Source of the DNA: UBA699 sp050261915
GTDB taxonomy: Bacteria > Bacillota > Clostridia > Clostridiales > Clostridiaceae
Length of the DNA: 64,000 bases
Assembly: GCA_050261915.1 (NCBI GenBank)
Contig: JBLNDT010000047.1
Span: 21,244 to 85,243, forward strand
Direction of reading: 5' to 3'
This document shows, in pieces, positions 33,242-40,890 of this stretch; within the stretch, counting starts at the first letter, position 1; each line of letters opens with the position of its first letter. The notes below the pieces were generated by a model that made no database searches, had not been told where the DNA came from, and saw only the letters and a program-made list of their open reading frames with translations. The position numbers were made by a program, and so were the translations under genes.

Positions 33242-33907
33242 TTAATCCATATCATAAATTTTTTTCATATATTTAAGGGTATATGGACATTTTATCAAGC
33301 ACTTTAGACAAGTACTGCATTTATTTACATCCACAATTAAACTTCTGTCCATTCCAATCTCCCAGATTGTACCCTTTATAGCACCAGAGGGACAATTGTC
33401 CTGACATATGGTGCATTCCCCACACTCAGGCATTATTAAACCTTTATTTTCAGCACTTACAGGAATATTGGTGAGCACACTGCTCATACATATAGCACTT
33501 CCATATTTTCTAGTCACTAATAGATTACTTTTCCCAATCCATCCTAATCCAGCCATCATTGCAATTTTTTTATGAGGGAGTGATGTGGTTTTTGTAATAT
33601 CATCATAATATCCATTTTTACTTAGATTTCTCTCTGATTGTGCAAAAGCCTTGTATCCTTTACTAACAATATATTCCTCAGCTAGTTCCGCAAGCTTATC
33701 CGTAAGGCATTCTTTTGCCCTAAACTCGGATTTGTCAAGTTTTTTTTCTTTAACCCCTCTTAGTATATAGTTTGGGCTAAGGGCAGATCCTATTAAAAGT
33801 GCTATTCCATACCCTTGGTTTTCTTCTTTAGGGAGCATGGACACATCCACCACTCTAAAAAAGTCTGCACCTCGGGTATTCAATTCTGAGATTAAATCAA
33901 ATAACAT
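33242..33907 (-). CDS. QueG-like 4Fe-4S dicluster protein
   Basis: 221 residues, start ATG 33907 after GGAGGTCATGA. Two cubane binding sets near the C terminus: CGECTICQDNCPSGA (Cx2Cx2Cx3C) and CSTCLKCLIKCP. The N-terminal part (FFRVVDVSMLPKEENQGYGIALLIGSALSPN, LAELAEEYIVSKGYKAFAQS, SLPHKKIAMMAGLGWIGKSN) is the epoxyqueuosine-reductase-like fold. At 221 residues it is far shorter than QueG (about 370) and lacks the HEAT tail. It probably transfers electrons to a reductase or corrinoid protein; the exact partner is unknown. Adjacent genes give no clue. Confidence 0.8.
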   Translation of the reverse strand: MLFDLISELNTRGADFFRVVDVSMLPKEENQGYGIALLIGSALSPNYILRGVKEKKLDKSEFRAKECLTDKLAELAEEYIVSKGYKAFAQSERNLSKNGYYDDITKTTSLPHKKIAMMAGLGWIGKSNLLVTRKYGSAICMSSVLTNIPVSAENKGLIMPECGECTICQDNCPSGAIKGTIWEIGMDRSLIVDVNKCSTCLKCLIKCPYTLKYMKKIYDMD

Positions 33908-33948
33908 TCATGACCTCCTGTGCTATTTTAGTCCAAACTTAATTTCTC

Positions 33949-34362
33949 CTATTTCTTTTCAAAGGTTAATTGCCATGAAACTCCGTATTTATCATTTACC
34001 CATCCAAATCTTTCACTAAAAGGATAAGCTCCAAGGGGCATTAAGGTAGTTCCCCCTTCTGAAAGTTTCGCAAATAGATTATCAACCTTCTCTATAGAAT
34101 CACAAGTTACATAAAGAGAAGTTGATGGAGTAAATGTAAAGTCATGCTTTATTGGGCTGTCAATACACATATATTCCTGTCCATTCAACTGAAATACTGC
34201 ATGCATTACAGTTCCTTCCTTACCGCCCTCATTAGCTCCATAATGGGTAATATTCAATATTTTAGAATTATCAAACAAGGAAATATAAAAATTCATGGCC
34301 TCTTCCGCATTATCGTTTTGAAACATCAAAAATGTTGTGATTTTTAGTTTTGAATTTTCCAT
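33949..34362 (-). CDS. VOC family protein (PhnB-like)
   Basis: 137 residues from ATG 34362, 7 nt after AGGGG. PhnB-type vicinal-oxygen-chelate fold: KITTFLMFQNDNAEEAMNFYI, LFDNSKILNITHYGANEGGK, GTVMHAVFQLNGQEYMCIDS, and LMPLGAYPFSERFGWVNDKYGVSWQLTF. The FGWVNDKYGVSW ending is characteristic. Proteins of this group resemble glyoxalase and bleomycin resistance proteins, and often have no known substrate; the metal site (His, Glu) may be incomplete here. A second, unrelated VOC gene lies at 58808. No operon context is obvious. Confidence 0.85.
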   Translation of the reverse strand: MENSKLKITTFLMFQNDNAEEAMNFYISLFDNSKILNITHYGANEGGKEGTVMHAVFQLNGQEYMCIDSPIKHDFTFTPSTSLYVTCDSIEKVDNLFAKLSEGGTTLMPLGAYPFSERFGWVNDKYGVSWQLTFEKK

Positions 34363-34503
34363 TAATAATCCCCTTTTCATATGTTAATAATAGTTATCAG
34401 CTATATTAGTAGTATAAAGCCATCTGGTTAATAAATACAATACCATTTGCATATATCAATAAAGTATTCTTTAAATGATACATCTGACACTCTGTTTTTT
34501 TCT

Positions 34504-34947
34504 TCACCAATAGCTTTTATTGTTTTCACTTGCCTTATAGAAACTTGTGATAACTGAGTATCCAAGTACAATTTCAAAAGCATTAATAAAGTTGGTCCCA
34601 CCTTTTATTAGAACCATATAAGGATATGATAAAATAGGAATATTGCTATAATAAATAAAAATAACAAGTGAAAAATATAATGATGGTATCCCCATTAATA
34701 TTATCTTGGGGATATTTATACTCCAGGTGCCTTTCTTTTTTATTTCACAAATTATATGTTCCACACCTAATAATATACCTAAACCCATATAAAAAATCAT
34801 AGTAATGGTATATTGATAATAGGGCCTGTAATTAAATGTATCCTGGACATTTCGCTTATAATCCCAAAATATCTGCTGACCCACTAAAACTAAAACAATG
34901 ATTAAGAATATATATAAAAAATAATTGAACCATAATTTTGATTTCAT
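34504..34947 (-). CDS. Four-helix membrane protein, paralogue of 41988-42419
   Basis: 147 residues, start ATG 34947 after AAGTGAGGTGCTTCAGTT. Four predicted transmembrane helices. It has the same layout as the protein at 41988-42419: first helix, loop with aromatic residues, helix near a QYTITMIFYMGLGILLGVEH stretch, a charged KKKGTWSINIPKIILMGIPS segment matching ERKKCGSWRIDNYKLLIIGL in the paralogue, and an ending GYSVITSFYKASE versus GYVIITSFYKDKE. The family is unknown to me. It lies at the edge of a stretch of small membrane protein genes. Confidence 0.65.
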   Translation of the reverse strand: MKSKLWFNYFLYIFLIIVLVLVGQQIFWDYKRNVQDTFNYRPYYQYTITMIFYMGLGILLGVEHIICEIKKKGTWSINIPKIILMGIPSLYFSLVIFIYYSNIPILSYPYMVLIKGGTNFINAFEIVLGYSVITSFYKASENNKSYW

Positions 34948-34967
34948 AACTGAAGCACCTCACTTCA

Positions 34968-35408
34968 TTACTTGAAGGCAACATAATGCCCTTCATATTC
35001 TGCATAAAAAGTATTCTGATTATGACAAGTTACTTTAAGCTTTAATCTGGCCTTTTTATGTTTTGCATAGGTATCAAGAAATTTAGCTTTGCTTCCTTCA
35101 TCAGTTAACATGCATTCGGCAGTAAAATCTTCAGTAATAGGTGCTAAATAATTTATACTGCTTTTTTGGATAACAATATGAGCATCAGGATCTATTCCTT
35201 TAATATTGATAAACATCATTGCCCATCCGCACACTGTCATAAGACAGTTTATACTTCCTCCAAAGGCGGTTGCCTTGTGATTTAAATTAGGCTCCAGCTT
35301 TGCAGAAACTCTAACCTTTGACTCAGTATATTCAATAACGCTAAAACCCATTGCTTTAGTGATTGGTATTTCATGATGCAACAGCTCTTCAAATTCATTT
35401 TTATCCAT
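34968..35408 (-). CDS. YiiD C-terminal-domain thioesterase (hot-dog fold)
   Basis: 146 residues, start ATG 35408 after GGAGGTTCACC. Single hot-dog domain: LLHHEIPITKAMGFSVIEYT, KVRVSAKLEPNLNHKATAFGGSINCL with the catalytic-helix turn, and HIVIQKSSINYLAPITEDFT. This corresponds to the YiiD_C thioesterase family, normally fused to a GNAT domain in enterobacteria but free-standing in Firmicutes. It probably hydrolyses acyl-CoA thioesters in the cytoplasm. Substrate not known. It lies 20 nt upstream of the four-helix membrane protein gene. Confidence 0.83.
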   Translation of the reverse strand: MDKNEFEELLHHEIPITKAMGFSVIEYTESKVRVSAKLEPNLNHKATAFGGSINCLMTVCGWAMMFINIKGIDPDAHIVIQKSSINYLAPITEDFTAECMLTDEGSKAKFLDTYAKHKKARLKLKVTCHNQNTFYAEYEGHYVAFK

Positions 35409-35519
35409 GGTGAACCTCCATAATTTTTATAAAGTTATTTTTTTTAATTCCAACATTAAACTTCACACAACTATTTAATACATGGTTTTTATTCCATTAT
35501 AACATATTCTGTAAATCTG

Positions 35520-35654
35520 TTATTTTGTATAAACTTCTTCATTTATATTACTATTACTTAATAAAGCACATTTACTACTCAATCTATTTTCATTATCTAT
35601 ACTCAAAATAACCAGTTCATAATTATAGTATGTCTCACCAAAAACAAGAGGCAT
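35520..35654 (-). CDS. Small ORF, 44 residues
   Basis: In the roughly 300-nt gap between the 35408 and 35706 genes. ATG 35654 lies 6 nt after AAAGG; the product begins MPLVFGETYYNYELVILSID and ends NINEEVYTK. It is hydrophilic and acidic with a short central hydrophobic strand. No family recognised. It might be a genuine small protein translated after the 35706 gene, or a remnant of a longer gene. The rest of the gap shows nothing else. Confidence 0.4.
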   Translation of the reverse strand: MPLVFGETYYNYELVILSIDNENRLSSKCALLSNSNINEEVYTK

Positions 35655-35705
35655 TTGTTGCCTTTACTGTTATTCAATATATTTTCATAATTAATTATTA
35701 TTATT

Positions 35706-35900
35706 TTATTTTTTTAACTTCTCTACCGCTTTAACAATTATGTATGTACATACTGCTATTTCACCAGCAATAAATAAGCATATCCCCATCACCCATGTTA
35801 ATTCTAGATTAACATTTGGTATAATGAATGCAAAGCAAAGTCCAAAAAAAAGTGCAACAAAGGATACAATAACGAATAATACCAAACTAACTAATTTCAT
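35706..35900 (-). CDS. Small two-helix membrane protein
   Basis: 64 residues, start ATG 35900 after AGGTAGGTATGGGAA. Two transmembrane helices (about 3-26 and 35-56) with a short negative loop, ending in KAVEKLKK, i.e. a positively charged inside end. No recognised family. It precedes the 44-residue ORF. Base composition is very AT-rich, like the rest of the 34.5-46 kb stretch. Confidence 0.55.
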   Translation of the reverse strand: MKLVSLVLFVIVSFVALFFGLCFAFIIPNVNLELTWVMGICLFIAGEIAVCTYIIVKAVEKLKK

Positions 35901-35992
35901 TTCCCATACCTACCTTAATTAATAATGTTACAAATATTGTCACTACAAATAAGACTTTCCCTTTTCATGTCTTAATTAAATAGCATCCATTG

Positions 35993-36562
35993 TTAAAAAT
36001 CATATTCAAAATACTCCTTAACAAAGTTAGCCATAGGGGCTAACTCCCCCTTCTCTCCGATATAATCTAAGTCAGAATCATAAAAATACATATATGCTAT
36101 ACTTTTTTTATCATCAGATGTCCCAATCATGCCAAAATATTTAGGAAATTGTTTGTTGTTTTTGTCAGTTCCACCCACAATTTTAAAAACATAACTATTT
36201 ATTAAAAATTCATTTTCGGGTATACAGTATTTGTTCTCCTCGTAATTTGACGGAACTTTTTTATCTAAAAAGGTATATTTTTCGGATAATTTATCTTTCT
36301 CACTCTTATATGTTTTATCATCATATTTAACAATTAGAGCAATAGAGTCTGATTCAAATAAAAGCATAGTTTTATGAGTATATTTATAATCAATATTTAT
36401 ATATTCAGGCAAATCAGGAAGAACTGGCATAATATTTTTTGCATATAAATCAATTGTATTTCCGCTATTTAGATATTTTGTCAAATCAGTATTTGTCTTG
36501 GTGCATCCAGTAGTGCAAAGAAGAAGAGCAGAAATTACAATGATTAAATAAATTTTTCTTAT
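35993..36562 (-). CDS. Putative lipoprotein with an AUA start codon
   Basis: 189 residues if translation begins at ATA 36562. That codon lies 8 nt after GGGAG and directly follows an in-frame TAA. The product then has a perfect lipoprotein signal, RKIYLIIVISALLLCTTGC-T, which a start at the downstream TTG (36484) would remove. No ATG, GTG or TTG is available before the signal peptide. The mature part (KYLNSGNTIDLYAKNIMPVL onward, through PKYFGMIGTSDDKKSIAYMYF) is a small extracellular domain of a type seen in Clostridium lipoproteins of unknown function. Either ATG has mutated to ATA, leaving a silenced gene, or AUA is used inefficiently. Confidence 0.65.
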   Translation of the reverse strand: MRKIYLIIVISALLLCTTGCTKTNTDLTKYLNSGNTIDLYAKNIMPVLPDLPEYINIDYKYTHKTMLLFESDSIALIVKYDDKTYKSEKDKLSEKYTFLDKKVPSNYEENKYCIPENEFLINSYVFKIVGGTDKNNKQFPKYFGMIGTSDDKKSIAYMYFYDSDLDYIGEKGELAPMANFVKEYFEYDF

Positions 36563-36661
36563 TTAAATCACTCCCTGTATAACAAATTATTCTTACTTCG
36601 TGATTTAAGAATGTTGCGAACTGGTGTATTAGTAATAAGTGCAATAGGCCATGCTCATAAC

Positions 36662-37186
36662 CTATATTGTTATCCAAAATACTTGTACAGTTTTGCTATC
36701 TGAATAGATGAATTCTTTTTCTAACATTCCACCACATTTAATAATAGTTTTGCTTGATGCTATATTATCTTTATAGCAAGCAAGCATTACCCTTTCTAAT
36801 CCTATTGTTTTACAGTGTTCCAAGCCTTGTTCAAGCATTTGTGTAGCATACCCTTTGTTTCTTTCAGTAGGACGAACACCATAACCTATATGTCCTCCAT
36901 AATTTTTAAGAAAATTATTCAAATAATGTCGAATATCCATCATTCCTACAATTTTAAAATCATTTTTTCTGACTGCAAAAAATGTTGAAGATACTACCCA
37001 ATCTGAACGAACTATTTTTTCATTGGAATTATTTTCAACTAATTCAAGCCATTCATCATAAGTGAGTTTGTCTAACAAAGCACTTCCGTGTAGCTCGTAT
37101 TCTCCATTCCTCAAATGCTCCTGCTTGTACTCTTGTGCCATATTCTTTAGTTCTTGGCTCGGCTTTACTAATATTATTTTCTCCAA
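36662..37186 (-). CDS. GNAT family N-acetyltransferase
   Basis: 174 residues from TTG 37186 with ribosome site AGAGGTG. GNAT fold with acetyl-CoA pyrophosphate loop GYGVRPTERNKGYATQMLEQ (R/Q-x-x-G-x-G/A pattern as RNKGYAT), strand LERVMLACYKDNIASSKTII and GGMLEKEFIYSDSKTVQVFW. It would transfer an acetyl group from acetyl-CoA to an amine. Closest in pattern to predicted acetyltransferases of the COG3981 type. Substrate unknown. Confidence 0.85.
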   Translation of the reverse strand: MEKIILVKPSQELKNMAQEYKQEHLRNGEYELHGSALLDKLTYDEWLELVENNSNEKIVRSDWVVSSTFFAVRKNDFKIVGMMDIRHYLNNFLKNYGGHIGYGVRPTERNKGYATQMLEQGLEHCKTIGLERVMLACYKDNIASSKTIIKCGGMLEKEFIYSDSKTVQVFWITI

Positions 37187-37251
37187 CTAAATCACCTCTT
37201 TAATAAGGATTATATATATTACTACACATAATATTACATATGTGTCTTAAA

Positions 37252-37425
37252 CTATCTTTTCCTAAAGATAAGATTGGAGATTGTACCTAATATCAATGCT
37301 GGAAGAATTGCTACTATAAAAAGCGTTAAAATATCCTTTGTCTTAATAGGGATAATCAAGTTTATTCCATAAAGCAATATCACTATAATATAGAAAATTA
37401 TAAAGTCAATCTTTCTAAATTTCAT
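37252..37425 (-). CDS. Small two-helix membrane protein, 57 residues
   Basis: Start ATG 37425 (MKFRKIDFIIFYIIVILLYG) with GGGGGATTTTT upstream; the longer open frame to 37554 overlaps the neighbour and has no start signal. Two transmembrane helices (about 6-25 and 33-51), ending NLIFRKR. No recognised family. It may belong to the MFS-led cassette of small membrane proteins upstream on the same strand. Confidence 0.6.
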   Translation of the reverse strand: MKFRKIDFIIFYIIVILLYGINLIIPIKTKDILTLFIVAILPALILGTISNLIFRKR

Positions 37426-37531
37426 AAAAATCCCCCAATTTTTATTCGAGATTCTTTGCCTTTTACCACTAACATAGACTAAATCGGCGTATAAAATTTT
37501 ACAACTTTTAGCCAAATAATAAAATCTAAAT

Positions 37532-37843
37532 TTAAGGCATAATACCAAATCCAAATAAAATTAATATACAAAATAAAAACAAAGCTATATTACCACCAAA
37601 CCCAACTTTGGATGCCACTTTAATCACCTTATTTTCTTGGATATCTGCAGGTTTAATATATCTTTTACCTAGTCCTCTGTAAATGTATAACAGAAATAAA
37701 CTCAAGCTGCTTGAAATCATTATTGGTAACCATTCAGATTCGCTAATCCTTAATCCTACTACCCAGGCATACAGCCCAAAAGCAAATAATATGTATGATA
37801 TAATAACTAAGTTTATTCTAACAATTTTTATAATCTTACTAAT
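37532..37843 (-). CDS. Three-helix membrane protein with an AUU start codon
   Basis: 103 residues when read from ATT 37843, 8 nt after GGAGG and directly following an in-frame TAA. The first in-frame ATG (37720) has no ribosome site and would cut off helix 1. Helices lie at about 8-32 (VRINLVIISYILFAFGLYAW), 38-55 and 78-102. No family recognised. The AUU start may reflect a mutated ATG or real use of AUU as in infC, which restricts expression. It lies in line with the 37894-38726 small-protein genes. Confidence 0.55.
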   Translation of the reverse strand: MSKIIKIVRINLVIISYILFAFGLYAWVVGLRISESEWLPIMISSSLSLFLLYIYRGLGKRYIKPADIQENKVIKVASKVGFGGNIALFLFCILILFGFGIMP

Positions 37844-37893
37844 TTATAAAACCTCCCTTATAAATCTCCGAGTATTATTTTATTAATAAACTG

Positions 37894-37986
37894 TTACCAA
37901 TCCGACCCGCCGTCACTTCCACCGCCGCAATCACAGGAACTTCCACTATCAAAGGATGAAGAACTGCCCCAATGAAAAAGACTCAT
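37894..37986 (-). CDS. 30-residue Gly/Ser/Cys-rich peptide
   Basis: ATG 37986 overlaps the stop of the previous gene as TAATG, so translation is probably coupled; GAGG is 10 nt upstream. The product starts MSLFHWGSSSSF, continues with Asp/Gly/Ser repeats containing CDC, and ends DGGSDW. It has no transmembrane helix. I recognise no family, but Gly/Ser/Asp tails with this pattern occur at the C termini of some membrane proteins, so it might be a split-off tail. The Cys pair could bind metal or be modified. Confidence 0.55.
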   Translation of the reverse strand: MSLFHWGSSSSFDSGSSCDCGGGSDGGSDW

Positions 37987-38144
37987 TATTTATCATCCTC
38001 ACATTTGTTTTGTTGATTTTTGATTTTATCGTATTCCAATAATGCATTTAATGTTCCATCTGTAACTGCACCTCGCACTATGTAGTAAAGTATTGGAAAG
38101 AAAATCAGACTTCCTAGTATAATTAAACTAAACGTTTCGCTCAT
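37986..38144 (-). CDS. 52-residue single-pass membrane protein
   Basis: ATG 38144 with TGGAGGTATAAA. One transmembrane helix (about 5-24, SLIILGSLIFFPILYYI), then VRGAVTDGTLNALLEYDKIK and a charged tail. Similar small membrane proteins (single helix followed by a VRxAVxDGxLxAL segment) are common in Firmicutes; I cannot name the family with certainty. Its stop overlaps the start of the 30-residue peptide gene. Confidence 0.65.
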   Translation of the reverse strand: MSETFSLIILGSLIFFPILYYIVRGAVTDGTLNALLEYDKIKNQQNKCEDDK

Positions 38145-38199
38145 TTTATACCTCCATTTACTTGATTAATCGATGATATTATTGTTTGAATCGCACATT

Positions 38200-38529
38200 T
38201 TAAAACAATAATAACCCTGCAAAATATGATGATAAATTTATTATTATAGATAAAATCAAAAAGGATTTTTCTGAATTTCCCAAGGCAAATTTGAAAAGTC
38301 TCCACTCACACAGCACTACCAATACTTCCAGGAAAATTAAAATTACAAAATTATAGATGCCAATATTATTCAATACATTTAAAGTAATATTAAGTAAAGG
38401 ATTAGTTATTATATTGATTAGAATCAATACTTTAAAAAACCTTTCACCTCTGAACCCAAGTAAATAAGCTGTAATAGCTTCTACAATTTCTGTTAGAATT
38501 AAAGCTTCTAATAAATTAATAATGAGCAT
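38200..38529 (-). CDS. Four-helix membrane protein, 109 residues
   Basis: ATG 38529 overlaps the stop of the 38529-38726 gene as TAATG, showing translational coupling. Four transmembrane helices; conserved-looking segments are ILINIITNPLLNITLNVLNN, VLVVLCEWRLFKFALGN and INLSSYFAGLLLF. I have the impression of an uncharacterised family with ITNPxLN and a Glu-Trp motif that often follows a small signal-peptide protein, as here, but cannot name it. Polar residues in the helices (Glu, Asn, Arg) hint at a functional membrane site. Confidence 0.7.
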   Translation of the reverse strand: MLIINLLEALILTEIVEAITAYLLGFRGERFFKVLILINIITNPLLNITLNVLNNIGIYNFVILIFLEVLVVLCEWRLFKFALGNSEKSFLILSIIINLSSYFAGLLLF

Positions 38530-38726
38530 TATTTATTACGCATACCTTTAATACCAAAGAATGCAATAACACAGACTATTATTATAATAAAACCAGGTAA
38601 GATCAAGTCAGCCATGGGGCTGTTTTCTGGTGGTGGTGCAGAGTCTGCAAAGACTGCAGCTGTATTAAATAAAATCAAAGATAATGCAGCAAACACTGTC
38701 AGAGTTTTGTTTTTTAAATTACTCAT
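38529..38726 (-). CDS. Small exported single-pass protein with proline-rich mature N terminus
   Basis: 65 residues, start ATG 38726 after AGGAGTGATATAA. Signal peptide (about 1-27, cleavage likely after VFA), mature N terminus DSAPPPENSP, then one transmembrane helix (about 43-60) and a positive tail GMRNK. Topology: short outward peptide and membrane anchor. It follows the MFS gene by 18 nt and is coupled to the 109-residue gene, so the three likely act together. Confidence 0.7.
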   Translation of the reverse strand: MSNLKNKTLTVFAALSLILFNTAAVFADSAPPPENSPMADLILPGFIIIIVCVIAFFGIKGMRNK

Positions 38727-38744
38727 TTATATCACTCCTAAAAT

Positions 38745-39824
38745 TTAATCATTTTTAACTGAGAAAAATGCTTTTAAACCAAACCAAAGCAACAAAGCCA
38801 TTATTAAAACAGCAGCCATTATCAATGCACCATTGTTTGAGCAAAGAACAGGCTTTAACTTAGTGAAGGTTGGAAAAACTCCAATTATCAAAGCTAAAGT
38901 AGTTAATCCAAATGCAAACCCAGGTTTACCCGGGAGCATTATTGAGGTTATTACCAAAGTTATCGGCATTGTGAGATTGAAAAAGAACACTCCAGCAATA
39001 GCTAATATCGGAACCTTTATTCCAAGAACTAATAAAGGTGCAGATATTATTAATCCCCCAATAGTTACCCTTGTCCATCCGAAAGCATCTCCCAGTATGC
39101 CACCAAATCCTTTCCCCAATGCTACTGCCACAGTAAAAACTGCTAGTAGCATTAAATTAACCTTCCAGTTATACGCCAACATAGAACCGACTAAACCTCT
39201 AATAGCAACAGAGGATAGAATGCAGATTATTACAATATCAAACCTTCCAAAGTTTATGGGATAAACTTTGTTATTATAAGAAAAGTGTGATATTCCAAAA
39301 CTAACAATTGAAGCTGCAGCAATTATTAATAATAATGAAAAAAATAAGGGAGAGAAAAATACAGATTTCCCAATAAGAGTACCTATTAATAAGCCAATTG
39401 CACCTGGAGCAACGTAAATTCCCGGCAGAGCTGCTTTACCGGGCCTTAGATTTAATATTATTACACCTCCCCCCACATGAAAGAATGCATTTCCTAAGCC
39501 TGAAATAATTAAGGCTACGAAAAACCATTTATAGAATATAAGCCCTATTAAAACAAGAATACAACCTAAAGCTGCTGATTCCGCAGGTTTCTTTATCTTG
39601 TCTACAACTAGTCCTACGGGAGTTTGGAGAGCAAAAGCTATAATATTATACATTACTATGCTGAAAGTAAGCTCAGTTAAATTCTTTCCAGCCAAAAGAA
39701 TATTGGCTCCAATAATAGCTGCACAGCAGGCATCAATAAGCCCATGACTGATACTGTATATTGCAACTTTTGTTAATTCCATTTTGCCAAGCTTAATATA
39801 GCTGTCCTGCTGTTCGCATATCAT
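38745..39824 (-). CDS. MFS transporter
   Basis: 359 residues, ATG 39824 with AGGAG 10 nt upstream. About 11 transmembrane helices; MFS-like features are GLVVDKIKKP between helices 2 and 3 (the motif-A loop), GNAFFHVGGGVIILNLRPGK, and the second-half loop KGFGGILGDAFGWTRVT. The GNAFFHVGGG segment resembles the fosmidomycin-resistance (Fsr) branch of the superfamily. It would export or import a small molecule using the proton gradient. It leads the cassette of small membrane proteins downstream. Confidence 0.85.
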   Translation of the reverse strand: MICEQQDSYIKLGKMELTKVAIYSISHGLIDACCAAIIGANILLAGKNLTELTFSIVMYNIIAFALQTPVGLVVDKIKKPAESAALGCILVLIGLIFYKWFFVALIISGLGNAFFHVGGGVIILNLRPGKAALPGIYVAPGAIGLLIGTLIGKSVFFSPLFFSLLLIIAAASIVSFGISHFSYNNKVYPINFGRFDIVIICILSSVAIRGLVGSMLAYNWKVNLMLLAVFTVAVALGKGFGGILGDAFGWTRVTIGGLIISAPLLVLGIKVPILAIAGVFFFNLTMPITLVITSIMLPGKPGFAFGLTTLALIIGVFPTFTKLKPVLCSNNGALIMAAVLIMALLLWFGLKAFFSVKND

Positions 39825-39839
39825 CTTTGTCCAACTCCT

Positions 39840-40388
39840 TTAAATTAATTTATTTTTATACCATTCTTCCTTCGATATACATGCGAAATGCTCAGTCCTT
39901 ATATCATTCATTAAATGCCATACTATATTTCTTTCTGTATGATGATATTTGAAGCCACACTTTTGCTGAACCCTCCAAGACTTTTCGTTGCCTTCAAAAT
40001 AACCGCACCAAATAATATTCAAACCGAGCTCTTCAAATCCATGTCTAAGAATTTCATTTACTGCTTCTGGAATTAAGCCTTGTCCCCAAAAGGGAACCCC
40101 AATCCAATATCCAACTTCGCCTTCATCATACTTTATTTTAAGGTTGCTTTTGTCACCTGTCATGAGACCTATACTTCCAATTGGCGTATCATTTCCTTTT
40201 AATGAAACTGCATATGTTTCTTCTGCTGAAAGAACATCTTTTATAATTTCACGGCTATTTTCAACACTAGTGTGCATAGGCCACCCTGCAATTGGACCAA
40301 CATTAGGATCTTTTGCATATTTAAAAAGTGCTTTTGCGTCCTCCTCTTTCCAGGGACGCAAAATAAGTCTGTTGGTTTTTAATATCAT
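39840..40388 (-). CDS. GNAT N-acetyltransferase, RimJ/RimL type
   Basis: 182 residues. ATG 40388 (MILKTNRLILRPWKEEDAKA) is preferred over TTG 40403 because GGATGTG is suitably spaced. RimJ/RimL signature: TNRLILRPWKEEDA, VGYWIGVPFWGQGLIPEAVN with the acetyl-CoA loop, and NIIWCGYFEGNEKSWRVQQKCGFKYHHTE. It would acetylate N-terminal or small-molecule amines. Adjacent to the MFS gene (15-nt gap) but functionally unlinked as far as can be seen. Confidence 0.88.
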   Translation of the reverse strand: MILKTNRLILRPWKEEDAKALFKYAKDPNVGPIAGWPMHTSVENSREIIKDVLSAEETYAVSLKGNDTPIGSIGLMTGDKSNLKIKYDEGEVGYWIGVPFWGQGLIPEAVNEILRHGFEELGLNIIWCGYFEGNEKSWRVQQKCGFKYHHTERNIVWHLMNDIRTEHFACISKEEWYKNKLI

Positions 40389-40420
40389 CTTAATCACATC
40401 CAAATTTTAAATTAATATGA

Positions 40421-40585
40421 TTAGGGGTGCAAAGCCTTGTTAATAAAATACTTTGCATCACTACTCAAATATTTAAGTACTTTATGGGTATATTTAATGT
40501 TGTGCTCATTTAAGGTATTTATTATTTTTGATACTTCGTCTAGCGAATACCCAATATATACATCTTCTTTATTAAATAAAAACAT
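40421..40585 (-). CDS. Small cytoplasmic protein, 54 residues
   Basis: ATG 40585, with AAGGCG about 10 nt upstream. Product MFLFNKEDVYIGYSLDEVSK and so on to NKALHP. The opening resembles a common small Clostridium protein family (MFxFxKxEVYVGxSLxEFxKVRxIL followed by IKYxYKV); the C-terminal half of that family (usually ending in a YYIYVHKKD segment) is missing, so this may be a shortened or decayed member. No other feature in this 200-nt gap. Confidence 0.5.
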   Translation of the reverse strand: MFLFNKEDVYIGYSLDEVSKIINTLNEHNIKYTHKVLKYLSSDAKYFINKALHP

Positions 40586-40601
40586 GATTTATCACGCCTT
40601 A

Positions 40602-40847
40602 CTATTTTGCAGGTAAGAATTTGCTTTTTACTTCAATAACAATTTTGTCACAATTATCACAATAGTCGGCATCAACAGATGCTTTATAAAAAAAAGTTTC
40701 TTGCTGTAATAATATACAGTCGCTGTTATTCATCTGTGAGGAAAGGCTTCTCTTTTTATCTGCCTCAACCCAAAGCATTGCATGTTGACCATCAGCTTGA
40801 ATTAGTCCTTTTTTCATGTCTCTTCCACAATATGGACATTGAATCAT
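40602..40847 (-). CDS. PF20097-like zinc-ribbon protein
   Basis: 81 residues from ATG 40847 with GGAGG 8 nt upstream. N-terminal CPYCGRDMKKGLIQADGQH zinc half-site, middle LWVEADKKR, and a second half-site DADYCDNCDKIVIEV. The spacing of the two CxxC pairs and the GxIQ turn match a family of small zinc-ribbon proteins of unknown role common in Firmicutes (PF20097, earlier DUF6487). Cytoplasmic. Confidence 0.8.
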   Translation of the reverse strand: MIQCPYCGRDMKKGLIQADGQHAMLWVEADKKRSLSSQMNNSDCILLQQETFFYKASVDADYCDNCDKIVIEVKSKFLPAK

Positions 40848-40890
40848 ATAAAACCCCTCCAAAATAATATATTTCAAAGCTCTTAATTAG

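Noticed and set aside
35648..35664. Small GGCA/TGCC hairpin resembling a terminator
   Set aside because: Only 4-5 bp of stem, and it contains the start codon of the 44-residue ORF.
36486..36677. 63-codon minus-strand frame before the lipoprotein
   Set aside because: It is the other reading frame of the lipoprotein signal region and GNAT end; no ribosome site.
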